Below, one piece after another: positions 57,301-64,000 of a DNA stretch of 64,000 nucleotides. The notes under the pieces are model-generated. The model ran no database searches. It had not been told where the DNA came from and saw only the letters and a list, made by a program, of their open reading frames with translations. Positions within the stretch are counted from its first letter, which is position 1. Every line of letters starts with the position of its first letter. The stretch is from Larkinella soli (GTDB lineage: Bacteria > Bacteroidota > Bacteroidia > Cytophagales > Spirosomataceae): assembly GCF_003703975.1 (NCBI RefSeq), contig NZ_QTJY01000005.1:62001-126000 (forward strand). Reading direction: 5' to 3'. The position numbers and the translations under genes are program-made.

Positions 57301-58533
57301 ATGCATAAGCTTACTGGACTTTTGTGGATTCTGCTGCTGCCCGGGATGCAGGCTCCGGCGCAAACGTTCCGGTACCGGGCGCAGGTACCCTCCCCTCAAA
57401 AAACCGGCTACCACCGGATTCTGCTGCCGCCCGGCGTCGTGGGCCGACTGAACGACGGCCTCACCGACCTCCGTCTGTTCGACGGAAACCGGCACGAAAT
57501 TCCGTATCTGATCACCCGAGAACGGCCGCTCCGGCAGACCCGGTTTCAGGAGTTTCGGACGGTCAGCCACGTCATCACCCCCCGGGTTGCGACGACGCTG
57601 GTGCTGCAGCCACCCGCCAAAAGCCGCATCAGTTCGCTCGGGCTGGTCATCAAGAATGCCAACGTGCGGAAGCGGGCGCGGCTGAGCGGCAGCAACGACG
57701 CCCGGACCTGGTACGGCATCGAGGACGAATACCTGATCGAGCCGGTCACCAATCCCGACTCGACCTCCGAACTCCGGCTGATCGACTTTCCGCTCAGCGA
57801 CTATGCCTATTACCGGCTGGAAATCAACGACTCCCTGTCGGCGCCCCTGAACATCCTGAAAGCCGGCTTCTATGCGAGTACGCCCTCCCCGACCGGCTAC
57901 ACGGCGATTCCGGTTGCTTCCGTAACCCGGAAGGACAGCCTTCGGCAGAGCTTTGTCCGCATCGGCCTGCAGGATGAAGGCCGGGTGGACAAACTGACGC
58001 TGCGCGTGCAGGCGCCGGCGCAATACCGGCGCCGGGCCTCGCTGGTCCGGGAACACACCCGGAAAGGACGGCGCGGGCGGGTCGAAACCGTTACGGAAGT
58101 CCTGCGCTCGTTTGAACTGAACTCGTCCGCCGGGCCGGTGCATACGGTTTTTCTGAACGGGCCGGCCGGGAAGGAACTGCACCTGATCATCGAAAATCTC
58201 GACAGCCCTCCGCTCGAACTCGGTCCGGTGGAAGCGTTTCAGGCCACCACTTACCTGACCGCCGAACTGAAGCCGGGCGCAGCTTATGAACTCCGGTTTT
58301 CCGACCCGAACGCGGGAGCGCCGGCCTACGACCTGGTCTACTTCAAAGACAAAATCCCTGCCGACGCTCCCCTGCTCCGGGTGGGCCGCATCGAAACCAT
58401 TCAGCCGGGCGAACCGGCCTCCGCCGGGCCGTTCCTTACGAGTCCGGTGCTGATCTGGGGCGCCATCGGGCTGGTGCTCGTGCTGCTGACCTTTCTCTCC
58501 CACCGGATGCTGTCGGACATGAAAAGCCGGTGA
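57301..58533 (+). CDS. DUF3999 protein
   Basis: A 410-aa protein: signal MHKLTGLLWILLLPGMQAPAQ, then a large periplasmic beta-rich region starting FRYRAQVPSPQKTGYHRILLPPGVVGRLNDGLTDLRLFDG and one C-terminal membrane helix (about 382-402: LTSPVLIWGAIGLVLVLLTFLS). The domain order and its position directly after DUF2339 identify DUF3999. The two proteins probably form an envelope complex. The stop codon lies in repeat R4. Confidence 0.87.
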   Translation: MHKLTGLLWILLLPGMQAPAQTFRYRAQVPSPQKTGYHRILLPPGVVGRLNDGLTDLRLFDGNRHEIPYLITRERPLRQTRFQEFRTVSHVITPRVATTLVLQPPAKSRISSLGLVIKNANVRKRARLSGSNDARTWYGIEDEYLIEPVTNPDSTSELRLIDFPLSDYAYYRLEINDSLSAPLNILKAGFYASTPSPTGYTAIPVASVTRKDSLRQSFVRIGLQDEGRVDKLTLRVQAPAQYRRRASLVREHTRKGRRGRVETVTEVLRSFELNSSAGPVHTVFLNGPAGKELHLIIENLDSPPLELGPVEAFQATTYLTAELKPGAAYELRFSDPNAGAPAYDLVYFKDKIPADAPLLRVGRIETIQPGEPASAGPFLTSPVLIWGAIGLVLVLLTFLSHRMLSDMKSR

Positions 58534-58577
58534 ACCACCCCCCAACCCCCTCCTTACCAAGGAGGGGGTGGTTTCAC
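58530..58577. repeat. Palindromic repeat R4 (single-hairpin form)
   Basis: GTGAACCACCCCCC and GGGGGTGGTTTCAC bracket CCCCCTCCTT-acc-AAGGAGGGGG, giving one long inverted repeat. It includes the DUF3999 stop codon (58531-58533) and ends 1 nt before the stop codon of the convergent gene (58579), filling the gap. Confidence 0.8.
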
Positions 58578-58578
58578 T

Positions 58579-59229
58579 TTACCCATTCGCTACGAAGGGC
58601 GCTTTGCGGAAATACCGGGTGTCGAAAAGTTGCTCCGACACGAAAGCCGCCAGGTCCGATGCGCCGGTTTTACCGCCGGGCGGGCTGTCGAGCCGGGCCT
58701 GTAACGCTCCGGCAACCGGCGAAGGCGAAAGGAATGCAATCCGGACCAGCGTCCAGTCGGCTTCGCTTTCCGAGAGAAGCCGGTATTCCTGCTGTTTATC
58801 GGCAATGACGCCGGGAAAAAGCAGCCGCATCAGGGCCGACTGAAACCGGTAGCCGAAGCGTTTCCGGTCGCCGGGTACCGCGATGGTCAGGCCGGTGATG
58901 ACGATGTATCGCCGGATGCCCAGCCGCTTCATTTCGGCCAGAACGCGGGCGGTGGCTGCACTCAGGATCGGCTCCTTTTCGCCCCTGGGCCGGCCGAGGG
59001 CGCTGACCACGGCCGAGCATCCCGCCAGCAGGGCGGGCAGGGCTTCCGGGTCGCGGAGGTCGCCCCGGATCACCTCCAGCCGGTCGTCTTTCAGTGGAAA
59101 GGCTTCCGGTCGGCGCAGGAGTAACCGCAGCCGGTAGCCGTCCTTCAGCAGTTGTCGAACAACGGCGCTCCCGGCTTTGCCGGAACCACCGATGACGGCG
59201 ATTTTCAAGTCATTTTGATTTATTTTCAT
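58579..59229 (-). CDS. NAD(P)H-binding atypical SDR (NmrA/YwnB-like)
   Basis: A 216-aa protein; the start at 59229 gives MKINQNDLKIAVIGGSGKAGSAVVRQLL with the GGSGxxG dinucleotide-binding motif. It continues RLLLRRPEAFPLKDDRLEVIRGDLRDPEALPALLAGCSAVVSALG, typical of SDR_a5-type reductases. No catalytic Tyr-Lys pair of classical SDRs is evident. It may reduce flavins or quinones or act as a redox sensor. Cytoplasmic. Confidence 0.82.
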   Translation of the reverse strand: MKINQNDLKIAVIGGSGKAGSAVVRQLLKDGYRLRLLLRRPEAFPLKDDRLEVIRGDLRDPEALPALLAGCSAVVSALGRPRGEKEPILSAATARVLAEMKRLGIRRYIVITGLTIAVPGDRKRFGYRFQSALMRLLFPGVIADKQQEYRLLSESEADWTLVRIAFLSPSPVAGALQARLDSPPGGKTGASDLAAFVSEQLFDTRYFRKAPFVANG

Positions 59230-59506
59230 GCGATTGAAATGCAAATGCCGGGTCCGTTCCGTGAGAAGCGGCATAAGACGCCCTGCCGAACCCGGATGAC
59301 TGGTTGGAAAATCAGGAAATAAGGAAGAAGTAAACGGACAGGCACGAGAAAACGTACCTGCCTTAAGCCACTACGCTAAGGCCGGGAACAGGGAGTCGAT
59401 AGGAAGGGGAAAGCAGTTTCAATCGCTGCGAAGATAGCATTTGGAACCCGGACGCCAAACGAACCCGAAAGAAAATCGGTTAAGGGGATGAATCCGTCCC
59501 GGTCTA

Positions 59507-60562
59507 TTGCCTGTGAAAAACGTTGTACCCCCTCTTATTCCCCCGCCGTCGCGTCTGTCCGGCTTCCGTTCCCTGGCCGCCCGGGCCGGTCTGGACTGGT
59601 TTCTGCTGGCCCTGCTGGCGATGATCGGGCTGGCTTACCTCTGGCCGAAGCCGGGCATTCAGGAGGGGCCGTTTTCTCTGTCGAGTCTGGCCGGTTATGG
59701 CGTGTCGCTCATTTTTTTCTTCTACGGACTTCGGCTGAGCCTGGAAAAACTGCGCGTCGGGCTGAGCAACTGGCGGCTTCACCTGACCGTTCACCTGACC
59801 ACCTTCGTGCTGTTTCCGCTGCTAATTCTGGCGGCCCGGAGCCTGTTTGCCGATGATCCGGCCGACCCCCTGTGGCTGGGCGCGTTCTACATGGCCGCCC
59901 TGCCCTCGACGGTTTCCTCCTCGGTGGTGATGGTGTCGATTGCAGGCGGCAATCTGCCCGCAGCCATCTTCAACGCCAGCATTTCCAGCCTGATCGGGGT
60001 GTTTCTGACACCGGTCTGGATGGGGCTGGTGCTGGCGGCCGGCTCGGGCGACTACGATCTCGGCAGCATCATCGGCAAGCTGGCCCTGCAGGTGATCGCC
60101 CCGGTCATTCTCGGGATGCTGCTCAACCGCTGGGGAGGGGCCTTCGCCGAGCGGCACAAAAAAGCGCTGCGGTATTTTGACCAGACCGTCATTCTGCTGA
60201 TCGTCTACACCTCCTTCTGCGAATCGTTTTCGCGACGTATGTTCCAGAACCTGTCGCTGGAAGATTTTCTGGTGCTGAGCGCCTGCATGCTCGGCCTGTT
60301 TTTCCTTGTTTTCGGGATGGTCCTCCTGATCAGCCGGCTTATGGGCTTCAGCCGGGAAGATCGGATTACGGCTCTTTTCTGCGGCTCCAAGAAATCGCTG
60401 GTGCAGGGCAGCGTCATGGTCAACGTGCTGTTTCCGGGCACCATCGCCGGGATTGCCCTGCTGCCCATCATGATCTACCACGGACTCCAGTTGATTGCGG
60501 CCAGCATCCTGGCCCAGGCAATGGCGCGGGCCGCCCCCCAGCCCCCTAAAGGGGGAGTCTGA
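59507..60562 (+). CDS. SBF-like (SLC10A7-type) bile acid:sodium symporter family transporter
   Basis: A transporter of up to 351 aa. No ATG precedes the first helix; the start must be TTG (59507) or GTG (59513). About ten membrane helices follow, with LDWFLLALLAMIGLAYLWPKPGIQ, LIFFFYGLRLSLEKLRVGL and the family's crossover segment FYMAALPSTVSSSVVMVSIAGGNLPAAIFNASISSLIG. It belongs to the PF13593 branch that imports organic anions with sodium. The last 10 residues (AAPQPPKGGV) and the stop codon are supplied by repeat R5. Confidence 0.85.
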   Translation: MPVKNVVPPLIPPPSRLSGFRSLAARAGLDWFLLALLAMIGLAYLWPKPGIQEGPFSLSSLAGYGVSLIFFFYGLRLSLEKLRVGLSNWRLHLTVHLTTFVLFPLLILAARSLFADDPADPLWLGAFYMAALPSTVSSSVVMVSIAGGNLPAAIFNASISSLIGVFLTPVWMGLVLAAGSGDYDLGSIIGKLALQVIAPVILGMLLNRWGGAFAERHKKALRYFDQTVILLIVYTSFCESFSRRMFQNLSLEDFLVLSACMLGLFFLVFGMVLLISRLMGFSREDRITALFCGSKKSLVQGSVMVNVLFPGTIAGIALLPIMIYHGLQLIAASILAQAMARAAPQPPKGGV

Positions 60563-60728
60563 TCCGGCGGAGCTAAGCTCCCCCTTTAGAGGTTGTTTGG
60601 GGAAGCGGTTTGTCATCCCGCCGACCCCCTCCGGCCCCCTCCTAAAACAGGAGGGGGAGAGGGCGCTGCCCTTTTTCAGTCCTGCAGAGCCACCCCCTCC
60701 TGTTTTAGGAGGGGGCCGGGGGGTGGTC
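60530..60728. repeat. Composite palindromic repeat R5 (two units)
   Basis: A first unit (60533-60600) contains GCCCCCTAAAGGGGGAG and CTCCCCCTTTAG as inverted copies. A second (60622-60728) has hairpins CCCCCTCCT-aaaac-AGGAGGGGG (60635-60657) and CCCCCTCCT-gtttt-AGGAGGGGG (60693-60715), which are exact reverse complements of each other. The core between them matches the R2 layout, and the unit ends CCGGGGGGTGGTC. TTTGTCATCCCG at 60609-60620 is shared with R1. Confidence 0.85.
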
Positions 60729-60762
60729 AAAAAAAATGGTGAAGCGAAGTCGCTTCACCATT
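60729..60762 (-). terminator. Terminator of paralogue B gene
   Basis: AATGGTGAAGCGA (60735-60747) pairs perfectly with TCGCTTCACCATT (60750-60762); in practice a GAAG-type loop closes it. On the minus strand the stem is followed by T8. Confidence 0.88.
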
Positions 60763-60806
60763 CCGGTCGTGGTAGTAAGTTGTATGTACTCGATTCTCAG
60801 ATTTTC

Positions 60807-61259
60807 TCAGCCCCGGCGACCGTAGTAGCCTCCGCCCCGGCGGGATTGGTAATAGGCAAACAGGCGGTCGCGCTGGAAGGGAGTCAGGACGGACATCATT
60901 TCGTCGCGTTTCTGCCGCAGCGTGCGCTGGTAGGCGTAGGGCGAGCGGCTCCGCATGGCGTTCAGTTCCCGGTAGTCGTAGCGGTCTTCGATGCGTTTCA
61001 GGTCGCGCTCCTGCCGGCGGGTCAGTCCGACGATGGCATCCAGACGGTCGATGCGCAGGTCTTCCTGATAGTCGTCGTAGCGCTCGTTCTGGCGGGGATT
61101 GCCGTAGCGGGAGTCGTCGTAGCGCCGGTCATCGTAGCGGGGATTATCGTAGCGCGGGTCGCCCTGCGGGTTACGGTCGCGGTCGTAGGGGCGCTGGGCC
61201 ATGACACCGCCGGTGGTCAGTAAGGCTAAGGTTACGAGGGCAATGATCGTCTTTTTCAT
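60807..61259 (-). CDS. Secreted Arg/Asp/Tyr-rich protein, paralogue B
   Basis: A 150-aa protein with signal MKKTIIALVTLALLTTGGVMAQ. A low-complexity section of RYDN/RYDD units (about residues 28-60) precedes YDDYQEDLRIDRLDAIVGLTRRQERDLKRIEDRYDYREL and MMSVLTPFQRDRLFAYYQSRRGGGYYGRRG. It shares most of its second half with the protein at 54030-54440. A Spy/CpxP-like periplasmic role is possible. The Gly/Tyr/Arg tail is unusual. Confidence 0.78.
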   Translation of the reverse strand: MKKTIIALVTLALLTTGGVMAQRPYDRDRNPQGDPRYDNPRYDDRRYDDSRYGNPRQNERYDDYQEDLRIDRLDAIVGLTRRQERDLKRIEDRYDYRELNAMRSRSPYAYQRTLRQKRDEMMSVLTPFQRDRLFAYYQSRRGGGYYGRRG

Positions 61260-61517
61260 GGTTGGTTGTTGTTTTTTCGTTGTTTTTCTGCGCTAACTGA
61301 CTCTTAGAGGAGCCTGCCCCTTCTTCGTTTAATCCCTCCGAAAATATTTTCGATAAAAAGCCCAACTTTATCTGGGAACGAGTCAATTCCTGCACTTATT
61401 CCCTCCTGATGGCCTGATTTGCCGCTTTGCGGGCAAGCCATTCCCTCGGTTCGACCCGTCGGCGACAACATTCGGAGGTACGAAAAGTTGAATAGATTGG
61501 CTACAAACGATCGAACT

Positions 61518-62567
61518 ATGAATACATCCGGAAAAAGCAGTGGGCCGGGTCTGCCGACCTGGTTATGGGGACTGGCGGGCGTGGGGACCCTGATGGCCGT
61601 CAATTCCATCCTGAGACAACGGCGAAAAACCGACTTTCGGGGGAAAACCGTAGTGATCACGGGCGGATCGCGGGGTCTGGGGCTGGTGATGGCCCGCCAG
61701 TTCGCGCAGGAAGGCGCCCGCATCGCCATCTGCGCCCGCAGCGAGCCGGAACTCGAACGCGCCAAGGCTGATCTGGAAGTGTTCAATGTGGAGGTCAATA
61801 CGTACGTCTGTGACCTGAGGCAGCCCGTCGATATCCGGCGGTTCATTCAGGCCGTGCAGCAGGATATGGGCGACATCGACGTGCTGGTCAACAATGCCGG
61901 CATCATTATGGTGTCACCGATCGAACACTTCACCGAAACGGATTTCAGGGAGGCCCTGGAAACTAATTTCTGGGCCGCTTACCATACGACTGAGGCCGTG
62001 CTGCCCCAGATGCGCCGGAACCGCTCCGGACGCATCATCAACGTCTCCTCATTCGGCGGCCGGGTGCCGTTTCCGCACCTGCTGCCTTACATCACGGGCA
62101 AATTCGCCATCGTCGGCTATTCGGAGGGGCTGCGGGGCGAGTTGTTGAAGGACGGCATTTATGTGACGACGGCCTGCCCGGGGCTGATCCGGACGGGCAG
62201 CCCCCGCAACGCCATCTTCAAGGGACAGAACGAGAAGGAATACGCCTGGTTCAAGATCGGCGATTCGCTGCCGGGCCTGTCGCTGAGTGCGGAGGAAACC
62301 GCCCGCCAGATCATCGACGCCTGCCGATACGGGGAGGCCGTCCGGATCACGACGGTTCCGGCTAAAGTCATCACGGCCCTCCACGGCTTGTTTCCGAGCC
62401 TGACCGGCGAGGTGCTGGCCGTCATCAACAACCTGCTGCCCGAACCTGGCGGCATCGGCGAGCAGCGGGCGCAGGGCAAAGACAGTGAGACGGACCTCTC
62501 CTATTCGTTCCTGGCCGGCCCGACCGACGAAGCCGCCGACCGCAACAACCAGCTCGGCCCGAAATAA
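61518..62567 (+). CDS. Membrane-anchored SDR oxidoreductase
   Basis: A 349-aa protein; the start at 61518 gives MNTSGKSSGPGLPTWLWG. A single N-terminal hydrophobic stretch (about 12-28) precedes a classical SDR domain: VVITGGSRGLGLVMARQFAQ, VLVNNAGIIMVSP, the catalytic Ser in VSSFGG and Tyr-Lys in YITGKFA. A C-terminal extension beyond the usual 250 residues (VITALHGLFPSLTGEVLAVIN) may contact the membrane. Similar proteins reduce acyl or polyketide substrates. No operon partner. Confidence 0.87.
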   Translation: MNTSGKSSGPGLPTWLWGLAGVGTLMAVNSILRQRRKTDFRGKTVVITGGSRGLGLVMARQFAQEGARIAICARSEPELERAKADLEVFNVEVNTYVCDLRQPVDIRRFIQAVQQDMGDIDVLVNNAGIIMVSPIEHFTETDFREALETNFWAAYHTTEAVLPQMRRNRSGRIINVSSFGGRVPFPHLLPYITGKFAIVGYSEGLRGELLKDGIYVTTACPGLIRTGSPRNAIFKGQNEKEYAWFKIGDSLPGLSLSAEETARQIIDACRYGEAVRITTVPAKVITALHGLFPSLTGEVLAVINNLLPEPGGIGEQRAQGKDSETDLSYSFLAGPTDEAADRNNQLGPK

Positions 62568-62570
62568 ATC

Positions 62571-62996
62571 TCAGTCGACGAAAAAGATGTAGTACTGAGT
62601 CAGAAGAACGGCGATTCCTCCGAGCAGCATGCAGATGGCGTAGATGCGGTAAACCTGCGCGGTGGTGTCCCGGCCATTGGGCATGACGGCAATTTTCTCC
62701 GGGTTATTTGGGTCGTACCGGATCTGTAAGGTCTGCCCCACCGCCACTTTTTTGGGTTGCAGCAGCAGGTCCGGCTTAGCTTCATAGGCTTTGCGGTTGA
62801 CGGTGTACTGCATGATGGGTGCAACCATATAGCCGTTGTTGGTTTCGACGCTGGACAGGGCGATCACTTCGCCGTGCGTAATCTGGGCGGTTTCCATGAA
62901 CCGGCGGTGCCGACGGAGTCTGGACCAGAAATACCAGGCCAGCCCGAAAGGGCAAATAATAACGACACAAAGCAGAACAATCAGAAAAATTTCCAT
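62571..62996 (-). CDS. DUF3592 membrane protein
   Basis: A 141-aa protein with a membrane helix at each end (about 3-24 and 115-135). Between them lies a beta domain (AQITHGEVIALSSVETNNGYMVAPIMQYTVNRKAYEAKPDLLLQPKKVAVGQTLQIRYDPNNPEKI), the DUF3592 signature with its YDPxNP motif. Function unknown. Its stop is 3 nt from that of the convergent SDR gene. Confidence 0.87.
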   Translation of the reverse strand: MEIFLIVLLCVVIICPFGLAWYFWSRLRRHRRFMETAQITHGEVIALSSVETNNGYMVAPIMQYTVNRKAYEAKPDLLLQPKKVAVGQTLQIRYDPNNPEKIAVMPNGRDTTAQVYRIYAICMLLGGIAVLLTQYYIFFVD

Positions 62997-63149
62997 GAGG
63001 TAGCAGGGCTGGTGAATGACGGAAGCAAAGTTCGGTCATTCACCGGCCCCTGTAAATCCGCAGGAACCTGTATTTCGCCTACGGGAAAACCTGTATTTTC
63101 AGCCGCAGAGTTGTTAACTTGCTGTTTCAAAATCGCTCCTGACCCAACC

Positions 63150-64000
63150 CATGAAAAAAATAGCCCGGTGGCCGGCGCTGTCCCTGATCCTGATCTCTCT
63201 CGCCGTCGGTTCGGCCTTTAGCCAGACGGCCCCCGCCCGGCGCGGTACCGTCGAACGCATCAAAGTTCACGGGAAAGCCCTTGAAGGCAATCTGGAAGGG
63301 GATTCTCCCGACCGCGACGTGTCGGTTTATCTGCCGCCGAGCTACAAAACCGACTCGAAACGGCGGTATCCGGTGGTGTATTTCCTGCACGGTTTTACGG
63401 ACAGCGACGATAAATGGTACGGCTTCACCAAACACTGGATCAACCTGCCCGAAGTCGTCGATCAGGCTCTCGCCGACCCGAACCTGCGCGAGATGATCCT
63501 CGTGACGCCCAACGCCTTCACCCGGTATCAGGGCAGTATGTATTCGAACTCCGTGACGACGGGCAACTGGGAAGAATACGTGGCGAAGGAACTGGTGGGG
63601 TATATCGACAGCCACTACCGCACGCTGGCCCGGCCCGAAAGCCGCGGGCTGGCGGGCCACTCGATGGGCGGCTACGGCTCGATGCGCATCGGCCAGAAAT
63701 ACCCCGACATCTTTTCGAGCGTCTACCTGCTCAGCCCCTGCTGCCTGACGCCGAACATGAACGCCCCCCAGAACCCGGCTGCGATGGCCAAACTGGAGGC
63801 CGTCAAAACCCCGGAAGACATCGAGAAGGCCGATTTTATGACCAAGGCGGCTTTTGCCTCGGCCGCGGCCTGGTCGCCCAACCCCTCCAACGGGCCGTTT
63901 TTCCTGGACCTGCCGGTGAAGGACGGACAACCGCAACCGATGGTAACGGCCAAATGGGCCGCCAACGCCCCGCTGGCTGCCATCGACCAGAACATCGGCA
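63150..64000 (+). CDS. Secreted esterase of the putative esterase (esterase D) family, 3' end beyond window
   Basis: About 283 residues are visible from the ATG at 63150, with signal peptide [20 protein letters not shown]. The enzyme has [34 protein letters not shown] and the nucleophile in [12 protein letters not shown] (G-x-S-x-G). The Asp and His of the triad lie downstream of the edge. The family includes feruloyl and acyl esterases and mycolyltransferases; secretion suggests it acts on carbohydrate esters. Confidence 0.85.

Noticed and set aside
59230-59506. Possible small RNA in the gap before the SBF transporter
   Set aside because: No promoter consensus, strong stem or U-run found.

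Overview
The window is high-GC (about 60% by eye) Bacteroidota DNA, most likely a Cytophagales/Spirosoma-like organism. The evidence is a SusC-like TonB receptor with a carboxypeptidase-regulatory N-terminal domain, S41 tail-type peptidases, a LytS/LytTR pair, DUF2339-DUF3999, many SPI/SPII/Tat-exported proteins, TAnnTTTG-like -7 promoter elements and A-rich start regions rather than strong Shine-Dalgarno sites. I saw no rRNA, tRNA, CRISPR array, prophage or insertion sequence. The taxonomic call is an inference from gene content.

Layout. 1-3.2 kb: a minus-strand sugar operon (SDR, ROK kinase, SIS protein, Tat-exported TIM barrel) divergent from a GntR/UTRA repressor, with a 16-bp palindrome between them. 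4-8 kb: a three-PAS histidine kinase and a Gfo/Idh/MocA dehydrogenase. 7.9-10.8 kb: a palindrome resembling DtxR/IdeR operators, then a small His-rich membrane protein and a TonB receptor, probably a metal-uptake unit. 11-20 kb: secreted TIM barrel, a PVC-type cytochrome/propeller dehydrogenase, an SDR, and an unusual operon encoding a Tat-exported aminotransferase, a Tat-exported flavin amine oxidase and a secreted Hint-domain protein. 20-24 kb: lipoprotein, M28 peptidase, small membrane proteins and an Rrf2 regulator. 24-30 kb: extracytoplasmic sugar-oxidation proteins (a propeller-cupredoxin fusion, a PA14 protein, a sorbosone dehydrogenase-like propeller) with a CsaA-like RNA-binding gene inside the operon.

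30-46 kb: a type VII HepT-MntA toxin-antitoxin pair, creatininase-like hydrolase, cytochrome bd oxidase (cydA/cydB) with a low-complexity spacer, a HigB toxin remnant beside an intact orphan HigA, a MocR regulator, rhodanese, di-haem peroxidase, an S41-barrel-S41 operon and LytS/LytTR. Then come a 57-aa membrane protein and manganese catalase. 46.3-46.8 kb: a strongly structured leader RNA before a degenerate S24-like gene. 47-64 kb: housekeeping and accessory enzymes (quinone oxidoreductase, endonuclease V, esterases), an antitoxin/PIN pair, a serine hydrolase, a membrane-anchored AraC regulator, DUF2339-DUF3999, an SBF-like transporter, SDRs, DUF3592 and a truncated esterase.

Two features stand out beyond ordinary genes. 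First, the leader at 46296-46456 folds into a closed multi-stem structure. The 3' strand of its closing helix can instead pair with the start codon region of the next gene, which is the logic of a riboswitch; I could not match it to a family I know. Second, a family of composite C/G-rich palindromes (about 108 bp, two hairpins around a shared core of about 34 bp) sits at several gene ends, mostly between convergent genes. It abuts or overlaps stop codons and in one case supplies a protein's C-terminus.
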